This document shows, piece by piece, positions 7,287 to 16,836 of a DNA stretch of 64,000 bases. A model generated the notes under the pieces. It was given only the letters and a program-made list of their open reading frames with translations, searched no databases and was not told where the DNA came from. Positions within the stretch are counted from its first letter, which is position 1. Every line of letters begins with the position of its first letter. The stretch covers positions 1 to 64,000 of the forward strand of contig JACQWR010000020.1 of NCBI GenBank assembly GCA_016209105.1. The letters run 5' to 3'. The stretch comes from Deltaproteobacteria bacterium (GTDB lineage Bacteria; Desulfobacterota; Syntrophia; Syntrophales; JACQWR01). The position numbers were made by a program, and so were the translations under genes.

Positions 7287-8594
7287 ATGAAACGGGAAGC
7301 GAACAGGATATCATCCGACTTTTTTGCTTTTTTTCTTGTTATCCTGCTTTTGCTGATGACGGCGGCAAGCAGCGCCGCGGAAGGGACGCTGAATCTTGAG
7401 GAGCTGATCCGAGAGGCCCTGAAAAACAGCCCAGAAATCGGCGTATCAGGAGCAAAGGCCTCTGCCTCGACTTACCGGATACCCCAGGCGACAAGCCTTT
7501 CCGACCCCATGCTGATGTTCGGCTACCAGAACGAAGGGACGTCCAATCTCTATTCTTTTAATAATGAGATGGCGGAAGGCTCCCAGTGGATGTTTTCCGC
7601 CTCCCAGCTGTTTCCCTTTCCCGGCAAGCGATCGTTGAAAGGCGAGATGGCCGCGAAGGACACGGAAAGCCTGAACGCTGTCCACGAGGCGGTAAAACTG
7701 AACACTGTCGGCAGGGTTAAGGAACTCTACTACGACCTGTTTCTCACCTACAACGATATTGATCTGATCAGGGACAAAATGACGCTCTTTGCACGGGTGG
7801 AGGATGCGGCGCTGGCGCGCTATTCATCCGGAATGGCCCCCCAGCAGGAAGTGCTGATGGCGCAAACGGAAAAGTATATGCTCCTCGAGAAGGAGGAAAT
7901 GCTGAGGCAGCGGCTGCAATCACTCGAAGCCATGCTGAATGCCGCCGTGGGAAGGGAGATCGGTTCTCCCCTGGGCCGGCCCGGGGAGCCCGCGGCAGCG
8001 CCGTTCGGCCACAGCCTCGAAGAATTGCTGAAAATAACGCAGGACAATTCCCCGGTAATAAAATCCAAGGAGAAGATGCTGGCGGGTGCAGAGGCAAAGG
8101 TGCAGATGGCGAAGAAGGAATACTATCCCGATTTCACCGTGAATGCCAGCTATTATGCGAGAAATCCCTATTACCAGGATATGTGGAGCCTGACCACGAC
8201 CCTGAACATTCCCATCTTTTACAAGACGAAGCAGAAACAGGCTGTTTTAGAGGCCACGGCGGCGCTCGCTGAGGCGAAGAACGAGAAAGAGTCCGCAAAA
8301 TTGATGGCGACGTCCGCGGTCAGGGATAATTATGCCATGCTGAAAGCGGCAGAGAGGCTGAAGGTGTTGTACCGGGACGGTCTCATTCCCAAGGCCTACC
8401 AGGATTTCGAACAGGCCATTGCCGGTTATATCAGCTCCAAGGTGGAGGCGATCACGGTTGTCACCAGACTGAAAGCCTTGATTGACTACGAGCTTCTCTA
8501 CTGGGGACAATTCGTGGCGCGGGAGAAGGCCGTAGCGCGGCTCGAATCAATCGCGGGGATCACGGATTCAGTGACGAAAGCGGTGGAGAAATGA
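7287..8594 (+). CDS. cusC: TolC-family outer membrane efflux protein (CusC-like)
   Basis: 435 residues with a signal peptide (cleavage near SSAAEG). Two internal TolC repeats are visible, each with long coiled-coil stretches (for example residues 150-220 and 270-350), and the family phrase TLNLEELIREALKNSPEI at the N-terminus of the mature protein. This protein would form the outer-membrane tunnel of a tripartite metal efflux pump. It overlaps the adaptor gene by 4 bases (ATGA). No lipobox is seen, unlike Escherichia coli CusC. Confidence 0.88.
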   Translation: MKREANRISSDFFAFFLVILLLLMTAASSAAEGTLNLEELIREALKNSPEIGVSGAKASASTYRIPQATSLSDPMLMFGYQNEGTSNLYSFNNEMAEGSQWMFSASQLFPFPGKRSLKGEMAAKDTESLNAVHEAVKLNTVGRVKELYYDLFLTYNDIDLIRDKMTLFARVEDAALARYSSGMAPQQEVLMAQTEKYMLLEKEEMLRQRLQSLEAMLNAAVGREIGSPLGRPGEPAAAPFGHSLEELLKITQDNSPVIKSKEKMLAGAEAKVQMAKKEYYPDFTVNASYYARNPYYQDMWSLTTTLNIPIFYKTKQKQAVLEATAALAEAKNEKESAKLMATSAVRDNYAMLKAAERLKVLYRDGLIPKAYQDFEQAIAGYISSKVEAITVVTRLKALIDYELLYWGQFVAREKAVARLESIAGITDSVTKAVEK

Positions 8595-9865
8595 AGAAAA
8601 AGAAATTGATTATCATAGCGGGCGGCCTGATTGTTCTGGGCGTGGTTGTATTCTTTTTCCGCGGGAAGATATTCAGGAGTATATCGCCCCCGGACCAACC
8701 GCCGGTGGCGCAGTTGGCAAATCAGCCGGCGGCAGGACACCAGGGACATGGCGGCGCGCAGCCGGCGAGTCCGCAGGCCATGGAGCAAACCGCGGCGGGA
8801 CAACCCGGCGAAGCGCAGGAAGCGTCCACCGTGGAGATACCGATCGTAGAAATACCGATAGACAAGCAGCAGATGATCGGCGTCAAGACCACGGCGGCAA
8901 AAACCAAAGCCATGCATAAGGTCATCAGGACCGTAGGACGCATCGAGTATGACGAGAGAAGGATGGCCACCGTCAATACCAAGAGCGAGGGCTGGATCGA
9001 AAAACTCCATGTTGATTATACGGGCCGCTTCGTCAGAAAGGGAGAGCCGTTGGCGGAACTCTACAGTCCGGAACTGGTGGCGACCCAGCAGGAATTTTTG
9101 AATACCCTGAAGTGGGTGGACAGAGGCAAAGACGTGAAGGATGAACGCACCGCCCGGATGCTCTCCGGCGATGCGGAGGCTATTCTGGAGGCGTCGAAAG
9201 AGCGCCTCAAATTGCTCGATATTACGGATGATCAGATAAAAAAAATCGCCGCGACGGGGAAGCCGATCCGCACCCTCACCGTTTACAGTCCCGTGAGCGG
9301 CTACGTGGTACAGAAGATAGCCCTCCAGGGGATGCGCGTTATGCCGGGAGAGAAACTCTTCGATGTGGCCGATCTGTCCTCGGTCTGGATCATCTCCGAT
9401 ATCTATGAGTATGAGTTGTCCCTGGTCAAGGTGGGGCAAACGGCTACGGTCGGCCTCAGCTATTTCCCGGGCAGGGAATTTTCATCGCGCATCGAGTATG
9501 TGTATCCGGCGCTCTCCGGGGAAACGAGAACAGCGAAGGTGCGCTTGAGCGTTCCCAATACGGGTGGCGAACTGAAACCCCAGATGTTCACCAACGTGGA
9601 AATCAGGATCGGTCTCGGCAACAGGCTTGTCGTTCCCACGGCGGCCGTCATTGATACAGGGATGAGACAGATCGTTTACGTGGACAAGGGTGACGGGAAT
9701 TTTGAACCGCGCGAGGTTGCGGTGGGAATTAAGGGCGAAGACGAAGTGGAGATCACGAAGGGACTCCGGGCGGGGGAAAAGGTGGCCTCGGCGGCGAACT
9801 TCCTGATCGATTCCGAGGCGCAGTTGAAGGGTGTGGCTCCTCTCGGCGCGCACAACCACAAATGA
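8591..9865 (+). CDS. cusB: Membrane fusion (adaptor) protein, CusB-like
   Basis: 424 residues: an N-terminal membrane anchor (about 5-24), a low-complexity His/Gln/Gly/Pro/Ala-rich segment (AAGHQGHGGAQPASPQ, about 48-75), then barrel-sandwich, alpha-hairpin and beta-barrel domains (GWIEKLHVDYTGRFVRKGEP, LYSPELVATQQEFL, TVYSPVSGYV, GMRVMPGEKLFDVADLSSVW). This is the periplasmic adaptor of a heavy-metal RND pump; in CusB the N-terminal region hands Cu/Ag to CusA. The His-rich linker is a candidate metal site. Overlaps cusC and lies 192 bases before cusA, with two repeats in that gap. Confidence 0.9.
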   Translation: MKKKKLIIIAGGLIVLGVVVFFFRGKIFRSISPPDQPPVAQLANQPAAGHQGHGGAQPASPQAMEQTAAGQPGEAQEASTVEIPIVEIPIDKQQMIGVKTTAAKTKAMHKVIRTVGRIEYDERRMATVNTKSEGWIEKLHVDYTGRFVRKGEPLAELYSPELVATQQEFLNTLKWVDRGKDVKDERTARMLSGDAEAILEASKERLKLLDITDDQIKKIAATGKPIRTLTVYSPVSGYVVQKIALQGMRVMPGEKLFDVADLSSVWIISDIYEYELSLVKVGQTATVGLSYFPGREFSSRIEYVYPALSGETRTAKVRLSVPNTGGELKPQMFTNVEIRIGLGNRLVVPTAAVIDTGMRQIVYVDKGDGNFEPREVAVGIKGEDEVEITKGLRAGEKVASAANFLIDSEAQLKGVAPLGAHNHK

Positions 9866-9896
9866 CGACTTCATAAAAAACCCGAAAAGGTATTTT

Positions 9897-9974
9897 TTTG
9901 CCATTCCCGCGTAGACGGGAATCCAGTGATTTTAGGTTGTCGTAGACTCCCGCTTTCGCGGGAGTGACAGGATT
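9897..9974. repeat. Dispersed double-palindrome repeat between cusB and cusA
   Basis: Two short hairpins lie in tandem: ATTCCCGCGTAGACGGGAAT near 9902-9921 and ACTCCCGCTTTCGCGGGAGT near 9946-9965, separated by about 25 bases. The arrangement CCATTCCCGC...CGGGAATCCAGT...ACTCCCGC...GCGGGAGTGAC is a well-known style of intergenic repeat in Proteobacteria. It lies inside the pump operon and could tune cusA expression. Confidence 0.75.
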
Positions 9975-9975
9975 T

Positions 9976-10027
9976 TTGACCGGGGGCGCACCTGCAAGCC
10001 CCGCCTTGCAGGCGGGGAGCTTCACTT
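9976..10027. repeat. Dispersed repeat (family A)
   Basis: TGACCGGGGGCGCACC, then a GC-rich hairpin (GCCCCGCCTTGCAGGCGGGG) and GAGCTTCACT. This is nearly identical to the copy at 47463-47513 just after tyrA, and similar to copies at 5581, 20620, 22133 and 35804. Confidence 0.8.
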
Positions 10028-10057
10028 TGTCAAAGTCGTCAACTTTCAGGACGGATT

Positions 10058-13000
10058 ATGATTCCGAAGATAATAGAATACAGCGCGCGCAACAAATTCA
10101 TCGTGTTCCTCCTGGTGATTGGTCTCAGCATCTGGGGATACTGGGCGCTCAAGCATACCCCCCTCGACGCCATTCCCGACCTGAGCGACACCCAGGTCAT
10201 TATCTATACGGAATGGGCGGGACGGAGCCCCGATCTGGTGGAGGACCAGATTACCTATCCTATTTCCTCCACGCTTCTGGCGGCGCCCAAGGTCCAGGCC
10301 GTGCGTGGTTTCTCCTTTCTGGGGAGTTCCTTCATCTACGTGATTTTTGACGAAGGCACGGACATTTATTGGGCACGGAGTCGGGTTCTGGAATATCTCC
10401 AGGCGGTAAAAGCCAAGATCCCCGCCGACGTCAACCCGGTGCTCGGCCCCGATGCCACGAGCGTCGGCTGGGGATTTTCCTATGCCCTGGTCGATAAGAC
10501 GGGGAACCATGACCTCTCCGAGCTTCGCACCCTGCAGGACTACAACCTGAAACTGGCCCTTGAGAGTGTGCCCGGCGTCTCCCAGGTGGCCAGCCTGGGC
10601 GGATTTGTCAAGCAGTACCAGATTACCATCGATCCCAACCGGCTCCTGGCTTTCAATATTCCCCTCATGGCGGTGATGGAGGCTGTCAAAAAGAGCAACC
10701 AGGACGTGGAGGGGAGGGTCCTGGAATTTTCCGGCATCGAGTATATGATCCGGGGCCGGGGCTACATCAAAACCGTCAAAGACCTGGAAAACATTGCCGT
10801 CGGCACAAACGGCGCCGGCACCCCCGTATTTCTCAGGGACGTGGCGAATGTGCAATTAGGGCCGGAGATCAGAAGGGGGATTGCGGAACTGGACGGCAAG
10901 GGCGAAGTGGCGGCGGGGATTGTGGTAGTCCGATTCGGGCAGAACGTCCTCGACGTCATCGAACGGGTCAAGGAGCGGATCAGGAAAGATATCGCCCCCA
11001 GCCTCCCCAAAGGGGTCGAGGTTGTGACCACCTATGACCGGTCCGACCTCATCAAACGGTCCGTAGATACCCTCAAAGAAGAGATCATCAAACTGGCGAT
11101 TGCCGTGAGCGTCGTCTGCGTCGTCTTCCTTTTCCATCTGCCCAGCGCCTTCGTGGTCATTCTGACCTTGCCCATTGCGATTATTATCTCTTTCATCTGC
11201 ATGTATTACCTGGGGATCACGTCCAACATCATGAGCCTAAGCGGCATCGCCATCGCTATCGGCGCCATGGTGGATGCTTCAATCATCATGGTGGAAAACG
11301 CACACAAAAAACTGGAAGAGTGGGAGGAGCAGGGCCGACCCGGCAACAGGGCAGAGGTCATCATCGAGGCCGCCAAGGAGGTGGGGCCGTCGCTCTTCTT
11401 TGCGCTCCTCGTCATCAGCGTTGGTTTCCTGCCCGTCTTTACTTTACAGGGGCAGGCGGGAAGACTCTTCAAACCCCTGGCCTATACGAAGACCTTTGCC
11501 ATGCTCTTTGCCTCCTTTCTGGCAGTTACGCTGAGTCCCGTGCTCATGACCCTCTTTCTCCGGGGGAAGATCCAGCCGGAGGATAAGAATCCCCTCATCG
11601 TCGTCCTCGGCAAACTTTACAAACCCCGGGTCGCCTTTGCCCTGAAATATCCGAAAGCGGTCATTGCCGCGGCGGTAATCATCATGGCATTGACCGTTTA
11701 TCCGATCATGAAACTGGGTACGGAATTCATGCCGCCCCTCTATGAAGGCACGCTCTTCTACATGCCGGTCACGGTGCCTGCGGCGTCCATCAGCGAGGTT
11801 GCCAAACTCCTGCAACTCCAGGATCGTCTGCTCATGAAAATACCGGAAGTGGCACAGGTATTCGGCAAGGGCGGACGGGCGGAAACGGCGACCGACCCCG
11901 CGCCGCTCGAAATGTTCGAGACCGTCATAAATCTCAAGCCGGAATCGAAGTGGCGTAAGGGCATGACCGTAGAGAGTCTGAAAAACGAGATGAACGAAGC
12001 CCTGAGCATACCGGGCGTGGCCAATTCCTTTACCATGCCCATCAAGGCGCGGATCGACATGCTCTCGACGGGCATCAGGACGCCCGTGGGGATAAAGGTG
12101 CTCGGACCCCGTCTTGATGAGCTGGAGCGGATAGGGAAAGACGTCGAACAAGCGGTGCAGGGCGTTCCCGGCACCAGGAGCGCCTATGCGGAACGGGTAA
12201 CGACGGGTTACTTCATTGACTTCACGATCAAACGCGACGAGATCGCCCGCTACGGCCTCACGGTGGATACCGTGCAAGCCGTTATTCAGGCGGCCGTGGG
12301 CGGGATGAACCTGACCACGACGGTTGAGGGAAGGCAGCGCTATCCGGTGAATGTGAGATACGCACGGGAACTGAGGAACGATATTGATAACCTGAAACGG
12401 GTGCTGGTGCCGGTGACGATGTCCTCATCGTCCTCCGGTGCGGACGGAATGGGAGGGTCTGCCGCCGGAGCTTCCCGCGCCCTCGTCCAGGTACCCGTCG
12501 GCGAACTGGCGGACATTCGGATCATCAAGGGGCCGACGGCCATCAAGAGCGAAGAGGGTCTTCTTTCTTCCTACGTCTATGTGGATTTTTCGGGCCGGGA
12601 CATGGGCGGCTACGTGGATGAAGCAAAGAAAAGGGTTGCCGCGATAAGAATCCCCGACGGTTACCGTCTGCAGTGGAGCGGTGAATACGAAAACCTGGTA
12701 AAGACGCATGCCCGATTAAGGCTGGTTATACCTCTCACGGTGCTGATCATTTTTGTCCTGATCCTCCTGAACACGAAATCCGTGACAAAAACGCTGATCG
12801 TTCTTCTTGCCGTTCCCTTCTCCCTCGTGGGTTCTTTCTGGTTCCTGCATCTCCTGAACTATAACATGAGCATTGCCGTATGGGTGGGGATGATTGCCCT
12901 GGCGGGATTGGATGCGGAGACCGGGGTCATCATGCTCCTCTATCTGGACCTTGCCTACGATCAGTGGAAAAAAGAAGGAAGGTTGAACAGTACTGAAGAC

Positions 13001-13270
13001 TTGAAGGACGCCATCATGCACGGCGCCGTCAAGAGGGTAAGGCCGAAGCTTATGACCGTGGGCGTCATCCTTGCCGGCCTCATTCCCATCATGTTCAGCC
13101 ATGGCGCCGGCGCCGACGTGATGAAGCGGATTGCCGCGCCCATGATCGGCGGTGTGATAACCTCGGAACTCCTCGAACTTACCGTATACCCGGCCATATA
13201 TCTGATCTGGCGGAGGAGAGGACTGAAATCCGATGGCGAGCGTATTCCCCAAGGCTTGCCGCGGGGTTAG
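10058..13270 (+). CDS. cusA: Heavy-metal RND efflux pump, CusA-like
   Basis: 1070 residues, the usual length for HME-RND pumps, with twelve membrane helices and two large periplasmic loops. The N-terminus (HTPLDAIPDLSDTQVIIYTE) and the helix-4 motif GAMVDASIIMVENAHKKLEE, with the paired acidic residues used for proton transfer, place it in the Cu(I)/Ag(I) branch. It exports metal together with the adaptor and TolC-like protein encoded upstream. A Ser/Gly/Met insert (MSSSSSGADGMGGSAAG, about 789-805) lies in the second periplasmic region. The last residues (GERIPQGLPRG) and the TAG stop are encoded by a dispersed repeat, so the natural C-terminus may have been replaced. Confidence 0.92.
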   Translation: MIPKIIEYSARNKFIVFLLVIGLSIWGYWALKHTPLDAIPDLSDTQVIIYTEWAGRSPDLVEDQITYPISSTLLAAPKVQAVRGFSFLGSSFIYVIFDEGTDIYWARSRVLEYLQAVKAKIPADVNPVLGPDATSVGWGFSYALVDKTGNHDLSELRTLQDYNLKLALESVPGVSQVASLGGFVKQYQITIDPNRLLAFNIPLMAVMEAVKKSNQDVEGRVLEFSGIEYMIRGRGYIKTVKDLENIAVGTNGAGTPVFLRDVANVQLGPEIRRGIAELDGKGEVAAGIVVVRFGQNVLDVIERVKERIRKDIAPSLPKGVEVVTTYDRSDLIKRSVDTLKEEIIKLAIAVSVVCVVFLFHLPSAFVVILTLPIAIIISFICMYYLGITSNIMSLSGIAIAIGAMVDASIIMVENAHKKLEEWEEQGRPGNRAEVIIEAAKEVGPSLFFALLVISVGFLPVFTLQGQAGRLFKPLAYTKTFAMLFASFLAVTLSPVLMTLFLRGKIQPEDKNPLIVVLGKLYKPRVAFALKYPKAVIAAAVIIMALTVYPIMKLGTEFMPPLYEGTLFYMPVTVPAASISEVAKLLQLQDRLLMKIPEVAQVFGKGGRAETATDPAPLEMFETVINLKPESKWRKGMTVESLKNEMNEALSIPGVANSFTMPIKARIDMLSTGIRTPVGIKVLGPRLDELERIGKDVEQAVQGVPGTRSAYAERVTTGYFIDFTIKRDEIARYGLTVDTVQAVIQAAVGGMNLTTTVEGRQRYPVNVRYARELRNDIDNLKRVLVPVTMSSSSSGADGMGGSAAGASRALVQVPVGELADIRIIKGPTAIKSEEGLLSSYVYVDFSGRDMGGYVDEAKKRVAAIRIPDGYRLQWSGEYENLVKTHARLRLVIPLTVLIIFVLILLNTKSVTKTLIVLLAVPFSLVGSFWFLHLLNYNMSIAVWVGMIALAGLDAETGVIMLLYLDLAYDQWKKEGRLNSTEDLKDAIMHGAVKRVRPKLMTVGVILAGLIPIMFSHGAGADVMKRIAAPMIGGVITSELLELTVYPAIYLIWRRRGLKSDGERIPQGLPRG

Positions 13271-13316
13271 CGAGCGAATGGTGAACGGGATTCCTTGAGA
13301 ATCGGGAATTCTCCGC
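13233..13316. repeat. Dispersed repeat (family B) at the 3' end of cusA
   Basis: GGCGAGCGTATTCCCC (13235-13250) followed by AAGGCTTGCCGCGGGG matches the core of repeats at 20698, 24451 and 35941 (AGCGAGCGCATTCCCCGTAGCTTGC). It continues past the stop codon with AGCGAGCGAATGGTGAACGG, which also recurs in the copy at 24451. Confidence 0.7.
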
Positions 13317-13339
13317 CATTATCCCATCCTAAAAAACTC

Positions 13340-13368
13340 TTGACAGGGTGGACAAAGATGGATACACC
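13340..13368 (+). promoter_or_regulatory. Candidate sigma-70 promoter
   Basis: TTGACA (13340-13345), a 17-base spacer and TACACC (13363-13368) lie 55 bases before the next gene. The -35 is perfect and the -10 is poor. Confidence 0.45.
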
Positions 13369-13423
13369 TACCGCGGTTGGGGGATTTTCCCGGTGAACTA
13401 AATTCTATGAGGAGGTGGCAAAG

Positions 13424-13702
13424 ATGCTGAAAAGATTGTTAACGGTGGCAATGGTGGTTCTGTTTACGCTTTCCCTGGGGACGATGGTTCTGGCCGATGA
13501 AATAAAGGGGACCATCGCGGCGATTGCCGATAAGGAAATCACGGTAAAGTCAAAGGACGGCAAAGAGGTGACGGTGAATATCAGCAGCAAACGCACGGCG
13601 ATTAAGGGCGCCGCCCGTGCCGATCTGAAGGCAGGAACGAAGGTTACCATGACCCATGACGGCAAAGAGGCCCAAACGATTGAGGTGAGAGAAGCCAAGT
13701 AG
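13424..13702 (+). CDS. Small periplasmic protein of unknown function
   Basis: 92 residues with a signal peptide (MLKRLLTVAMVVLFTLSLGT..., cleavage near VLADE) and a small beta-rich domain built from KGTIAAIADKEITVKSKDGK, which resembles an OB-like fold with alternating hydrophobic strands. A GTG at 13415 could also start the frame, but GGAGGTG lies 6 bases before the ATG at 13424. It has its own promoter and a strong terminator, so it is a monocistronic gene. High Lys/Ala content; function unknown. Confidence 0.7.
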   Translation: MLKRLLTVAMVVLFTLSLGTMVLADEIKGTIAAIADKEITVKSKDGKEVTVNISSKRTAIKGAARADLKAGTKVTMTHDGKEAQTIEVREAK

Positions 13703-13727
13703 CAATCAGAGAGATTATGGTCTTGAT

Positions 13728-13760
13728 AAAGGGGCGCGGTAAAGGGCGCCCCTTTTCCTT
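13728..13760 (+). terminator. Intrinsic terminator
   Basis: AAAGGGGCGC (13728-13737) pairs with GCGCCCCTTT (13746-13755) around an 8-base loop and is followed by TCCTTTTC. It ends transcription of the small periplasmic protein gene and isolates it from the arn operon. Confidence 0.85.
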
Positions 13761-13878
13761 TTCTATGCATTCGTGCGGTTCTCCCATTATCAGGTTGACA
13801 AGCGCGGAGGTATGAAATAAGAAAAGACGCTGTTTGCGGTAATGCAGGGCGGTTTGGAACAGCTGGGGGGGCGGGGGA

Positions 13879-15561
13879 ATGCAGGAGGCGTCCGGTAAAA
13901 TTATCATTCTTTTTGTCGTTCCGGTTATCCTTTATATAGCCCTTCTTCCGTTTATCCCGCTGATGGAGCCGGATGAAAGCCGTTATAGCTCCATTCCCAG
14001 CGCCATGAACAATTCCGGAGATTATGTTACCCCCCGCCTGAAGGGCGCGGTCTATTTCGAAAAACCGCCGCTCGTTTACTGGGCAACGGCCCTTTCCTTT
14101 CTTGTTTTTGGAGAAAACGAATTTTCCTCACGGCTGGCGGCTGGTCTTGCCGCCTGGGGATGCATACTCCTCGTGTACTATATGGGCGCCTTCCTCCATG
14201 GCGAGAGGACGGGGCTCTATGCTGCTGCGGTGCTCACGACAACGCTGTACCATTTTGCCCTCGGCAGGATAAACATCCTCGATATGCCGCTTGCCTTTTT
14301 CGTCAGCTTCGCCATCTGGGCCGGTTTTCGTCATGTCTCCGGCGGCATCGGGACAAAAAAGTGGGTTTACCTTCTCTATGTATTTAGTGCGCTGGCCTTT
14401 CTCACGAAAGGACTGATCGGCATTGTTTTCCCTTTTGCCATTATTACGATCTGGCTCTTCTTCTCCAGGCAGGTGCGGAAGGTCCGCTTGCTTTTTTCTC
14501 CCGGCGGAATCCTTATTTTCCTGGCGGTATCGTTACCCTGGCTTATCCTGGTACAGGCGGCCAATGAAGAGTTCTTCCGGCTTTTTTTCATTCAGGAACA
14601 TCTTCTTCGCTATACCACGACCATACATTACCGGAACGAGCCGTTCTATTATTACCTCCCGGTGCTTGTCGCCGGTACAATGCCCTGGTGCGCGTTTCTT
14701 CCCCAAGCGGTAAAAAAAACGGCGCGGGGCGCGCTTTTTGATGCACGGGGAAAGTCCTTCCTTATTACCTGGATAGGCTTCATTCTCCTGTTCTTCTCTT
14801 TTCCCTCATCCAAGCTTGTTCCCTACATCGCTCCCGTATTCTTGCCCCTGGCAATTTTTATGGGGAAGATTTTCAAAAACTATGATGAACAGGGAACGCG
14901 GGAGTTCGCGGGAGAATGTCCGGCGAAACACGGCATGATCTACCTGCCCATTATGTTACAGGCCGGCCTGTTCATCATTGTCTTGTTGCTGCCGCCGTTT
15001 TTGAAAACGCACCGGATACCACTCGGCGAGTGGTGGCCGTGGGTTGTCCTTTCAATTTTTTTACAGATAGCCGCCGTTGTCGTGCCCGGCATAGTGCGGA
15101 GCAGAACGGGGAAGGGCTGGTTCCTGTCCATTTACGTAATTGTCGTTCTTTTCCTTGGGTCACTGCTATTGCCTCTTTCCCACTTCCTGACGCCGTATAA
15201 AACCGCTTACCCGGTCGTACAGGCGTTGAAATCGCACCTGCCTGCCGGCAGGGAATTATACCAGTACGGAATGTCCCTTTACGGGATCGATTTTTATGGT
15301 AAGATGAGAACCCCTGTGGTTAATGATATCGGCGAGGTCAAATGGGGCAGCGAACGCCTTCCCCGCGAGGAACGGGCACATTACTTCCTTACTTCCGAGG
15401 AGTTCTTCAGGCTTTTTCAGGAGAAAGAGGATATCTATTGCGTGACGAATCGGAAAGAAAAGGTGGAAGAGCTCAGGAAAGAGGCGCCGGGCCTGCGTAT
15501 AGTCTGGGATAATGGCGAATTTTACCTGATACATCTGTTAAAGGGGGGAACGCGGTCTTGA
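13879..15561 (+). CDS. arnT: ArnT-like lipid A 4-aminoarabinose transferase (GT83)
   Basis: 560 residues with about twelve membrane helices. The N-terminal loop carries MEPDESRYSSIP and GAVYFEKPPLVYW, matching the acidic pair and ExPP motif of ArnT/PMT-type transferases. It would move 4-amino-4-deoxy-L-arabinose from undecaprenyl phosphate to lipid A at the outer face of the inner membrane. Its stop overlaps the arnB start (TTG at 15558). Being first in an arn operon supports the specific function. The start follows GGGGGGGCGGGGG, a G-rich, not clearly Shine-Dalgarno sequence. Confidence 0.85.
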   Translation: MQEASGKIIILFVVPVILYIALLPFIPLMEPDESRYSSIPSAMNNSGDYVTPRLKGAVYFEKPPLVYWATALSFLVFGENEFSSRLAAGLAAWGCILLVYYMGAFLHGERTGLYAAAVLTTTLYHFALGRINILDMPLAFFVSFAIWAGFRHVSGGIGTKKWVYLLYVFSALAFLTKGLIGIVFPFAIITIWLFFSRQVRKVRLLFSPGGILIFLAVSLPWLILVQAANEEFFRLFFIQEHLLRYTTTIHYRNEPFYYYLPVLVAGTMPWCAFLPQAVKKTARGALFDARGKSFLITWIGFILLFFSFPSSKLVPYIAPVFLPLAIFMGKIFKNYDEQGTREFAGECPAKHGMIYLPIMLQAGLFIIVLLLPPFLKTHRIPLGEWWPWVVLSIFLQIAAVVVPGIVRSRTGKGWFLSIYVIVVLFLGSLLLPLSHFLTPYKTAYPVVQALKSHLPAGRELYQYGMSLYGIDFYGKMRTPVVNDIGEVKWGSERLPREERAHYFLTSEEFFRLFQEKEDIYCVTNRKEKVEELRKEAPGLRIVWDNGEFYLIHLLKGGTRS

Positions 15562-16706
15562 AGATCAGGGAAGATTTTCTGCCTTTGAGCAGGCCATCCA
15601 TAGGGGAAGAAGAGATCAACCGGGTTGTGGCCTGTCTCAAATCAGGTTGGATTACCACGGGTCCCCTCTGCCAGGAGTTTGAAGAAAAGTTCCGCCGGCT
15701 GACCGGCGCCAAGTACGCGGTTTCCGTCAGTTCCGCCACCGCAGGCATGCACTTGGCGTTGTTGGCCCTGGGCATAAGCGCCGGGGACGAAGTAATCACG
15801 CCTTCCATGACGTTTGCCTCGACGATCAACATGATCACTCTGTTGGGCGCGCGACCTGTTTTCGTGGACATTGATTACGGTACCCTCAATATCAATGCGG
15901 TCTTGATCGAAGAGAAAATCACCGGCAGAACAAAGGCGCTGATCCCCGTCCATTTTGCCGGAGCGCCGGCAGATATGGACAAGATAGGGGATATTGCCCG
16001 TAAGCACGATCTTGTCGTGATCGAGGACGCCGCCCATGCCGCCGGCACTTACTATAAAGGCGTCCCTGCGGGCGGCTTTGGAAGTATGGCCATATTTTCC
16101 TTTCACCCCCTCAAAAATATAACGAGCGGCGAGGGGGGGATGATAACGCATAATGATGATGAACTGGAAAAACACTTGCGGAGTTTCCGGTTTCATGGGA
16201 TCGAGCGGGATGCCTGGAAACGCTACGGCAAGGGCGGCAATCCCGATTACGACATCAACATCCCCGGGTTTAAGTACAATCTGCCCGACATGCAAGCCGC
16301 CTTGGGACTGGCGCAGCTGGCGCGGCTTTCGGAATTCAACAGCCGCCGGGCCGAGCTTGTCGCCATCTATCGGGAGCGGCTTGCAGGTTTGTCCGGGCTG
16401 GAATTGCCGGGATCACCGGTCTACGCCCACGATCATGCCTGGCATCTTTTTATCGTCAAGGTTTTGGCAATGAGCAGGGAACGCCTGATGGAGAAGCTGT
16501 CCGACTACAATATCGGATACGGCCTTCATTTTCCTGCCTGCCACAGGTTGAGTTATGTCAAAAAACGATTCGGGTCGAAAAACGGCGAACTGCCGGAGAC
16601 GGAACGCGCTGCGGGGAGAATTTTATCCCTGCCGCTCTTCCCCGGCATGGAAAAGGAAGATGTTCACTACGTCTGCGAGGCGCTCAGGGAGATATTCGTA
16701 AGTTAG
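15558..16706 (+). CDS. arnB: UDP-4-amino-4-deoxy-L-arabinose aminotransferase
   Basis: 382 residues of the DegT/DnrJ/EryC1/StrS PLP family. K186 in FSFHPLKNITSGEGG is the PLP lysine; EDAAHAAG and SSATAGMHLALLA are cofactor-binding motifs. Transaminates the UDP-4-keto-pentose made by the ArnA decarboxylase domain, using glutamate. The most likely start is the TTG at 15558, overlapping arnT by four bases. Confidence 0.9.
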   Translation: MKIREDFLPLSRPSIGEEEINRVVACLKSGWITTGPLCQEFEEKFRRLTGAKYAVSVSSATAGMHLALLALGISAGDEVITPSMTFASTINMITLLGARPVFVDIDYGTLNINAVLIEEKITGRTKALIPVHFAGAPADMDKIGDIARKHDLVVIEDAAHAAGTYYKGVPAGGFGSMAIFSFHPLKNITSGEGGMITHNDDELEKHLRSFRFHGIERDAWKRYGKGGNPDYDINIPGFKYNLPDMQAALGLAQLARLSEFNSRRAELVAIYRERLAGLSGLELPGSPVYAHDHAWHLFIVKVLAMSRERLMEKLSDYNIGYGLHFPACHRLSYVKKRFGSKNGELPETERAAGRILSLPLFPGMEKEDVHYVCEALREIFVS

Positions 16707-16744
16707 AAATTATTTTTTACATTGTTCCGGCAGAAAATAATTTC
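16706..16744. promoter_or_regulatory. Perfect 11-bp inverted repeat between arnB and arnC
   Basis: GAAATTATTTT (16706-16716) is the exact reverse complement of AAAATAATTTC (16734-16744), separated by 17 bases. It starts at the last base of the arnB stop codon. It is AT-rich and could be an operator, an RNA-processing hairpin or a bidirectional terminator; the 130-base gap is the largest in an otherwise overlapping operon. Confidence 0.5.
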
Positions 16745-16836
16745 GTGAACGCACATATCCCGTTTATCGGGGTTGCGCTAAGCGGGGATGATTGTTTCCC
16801 CCCGAAACAAGAGGAGAGGATTACGAGGAAGACACT

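Noticed and set aside
13728..13760. CRISPR-like or attenuator structure before arnT
   Set aside because: It is a plain intrinsic terminator after a monocistronic gene; no repeat units and no leader peptide are seen.
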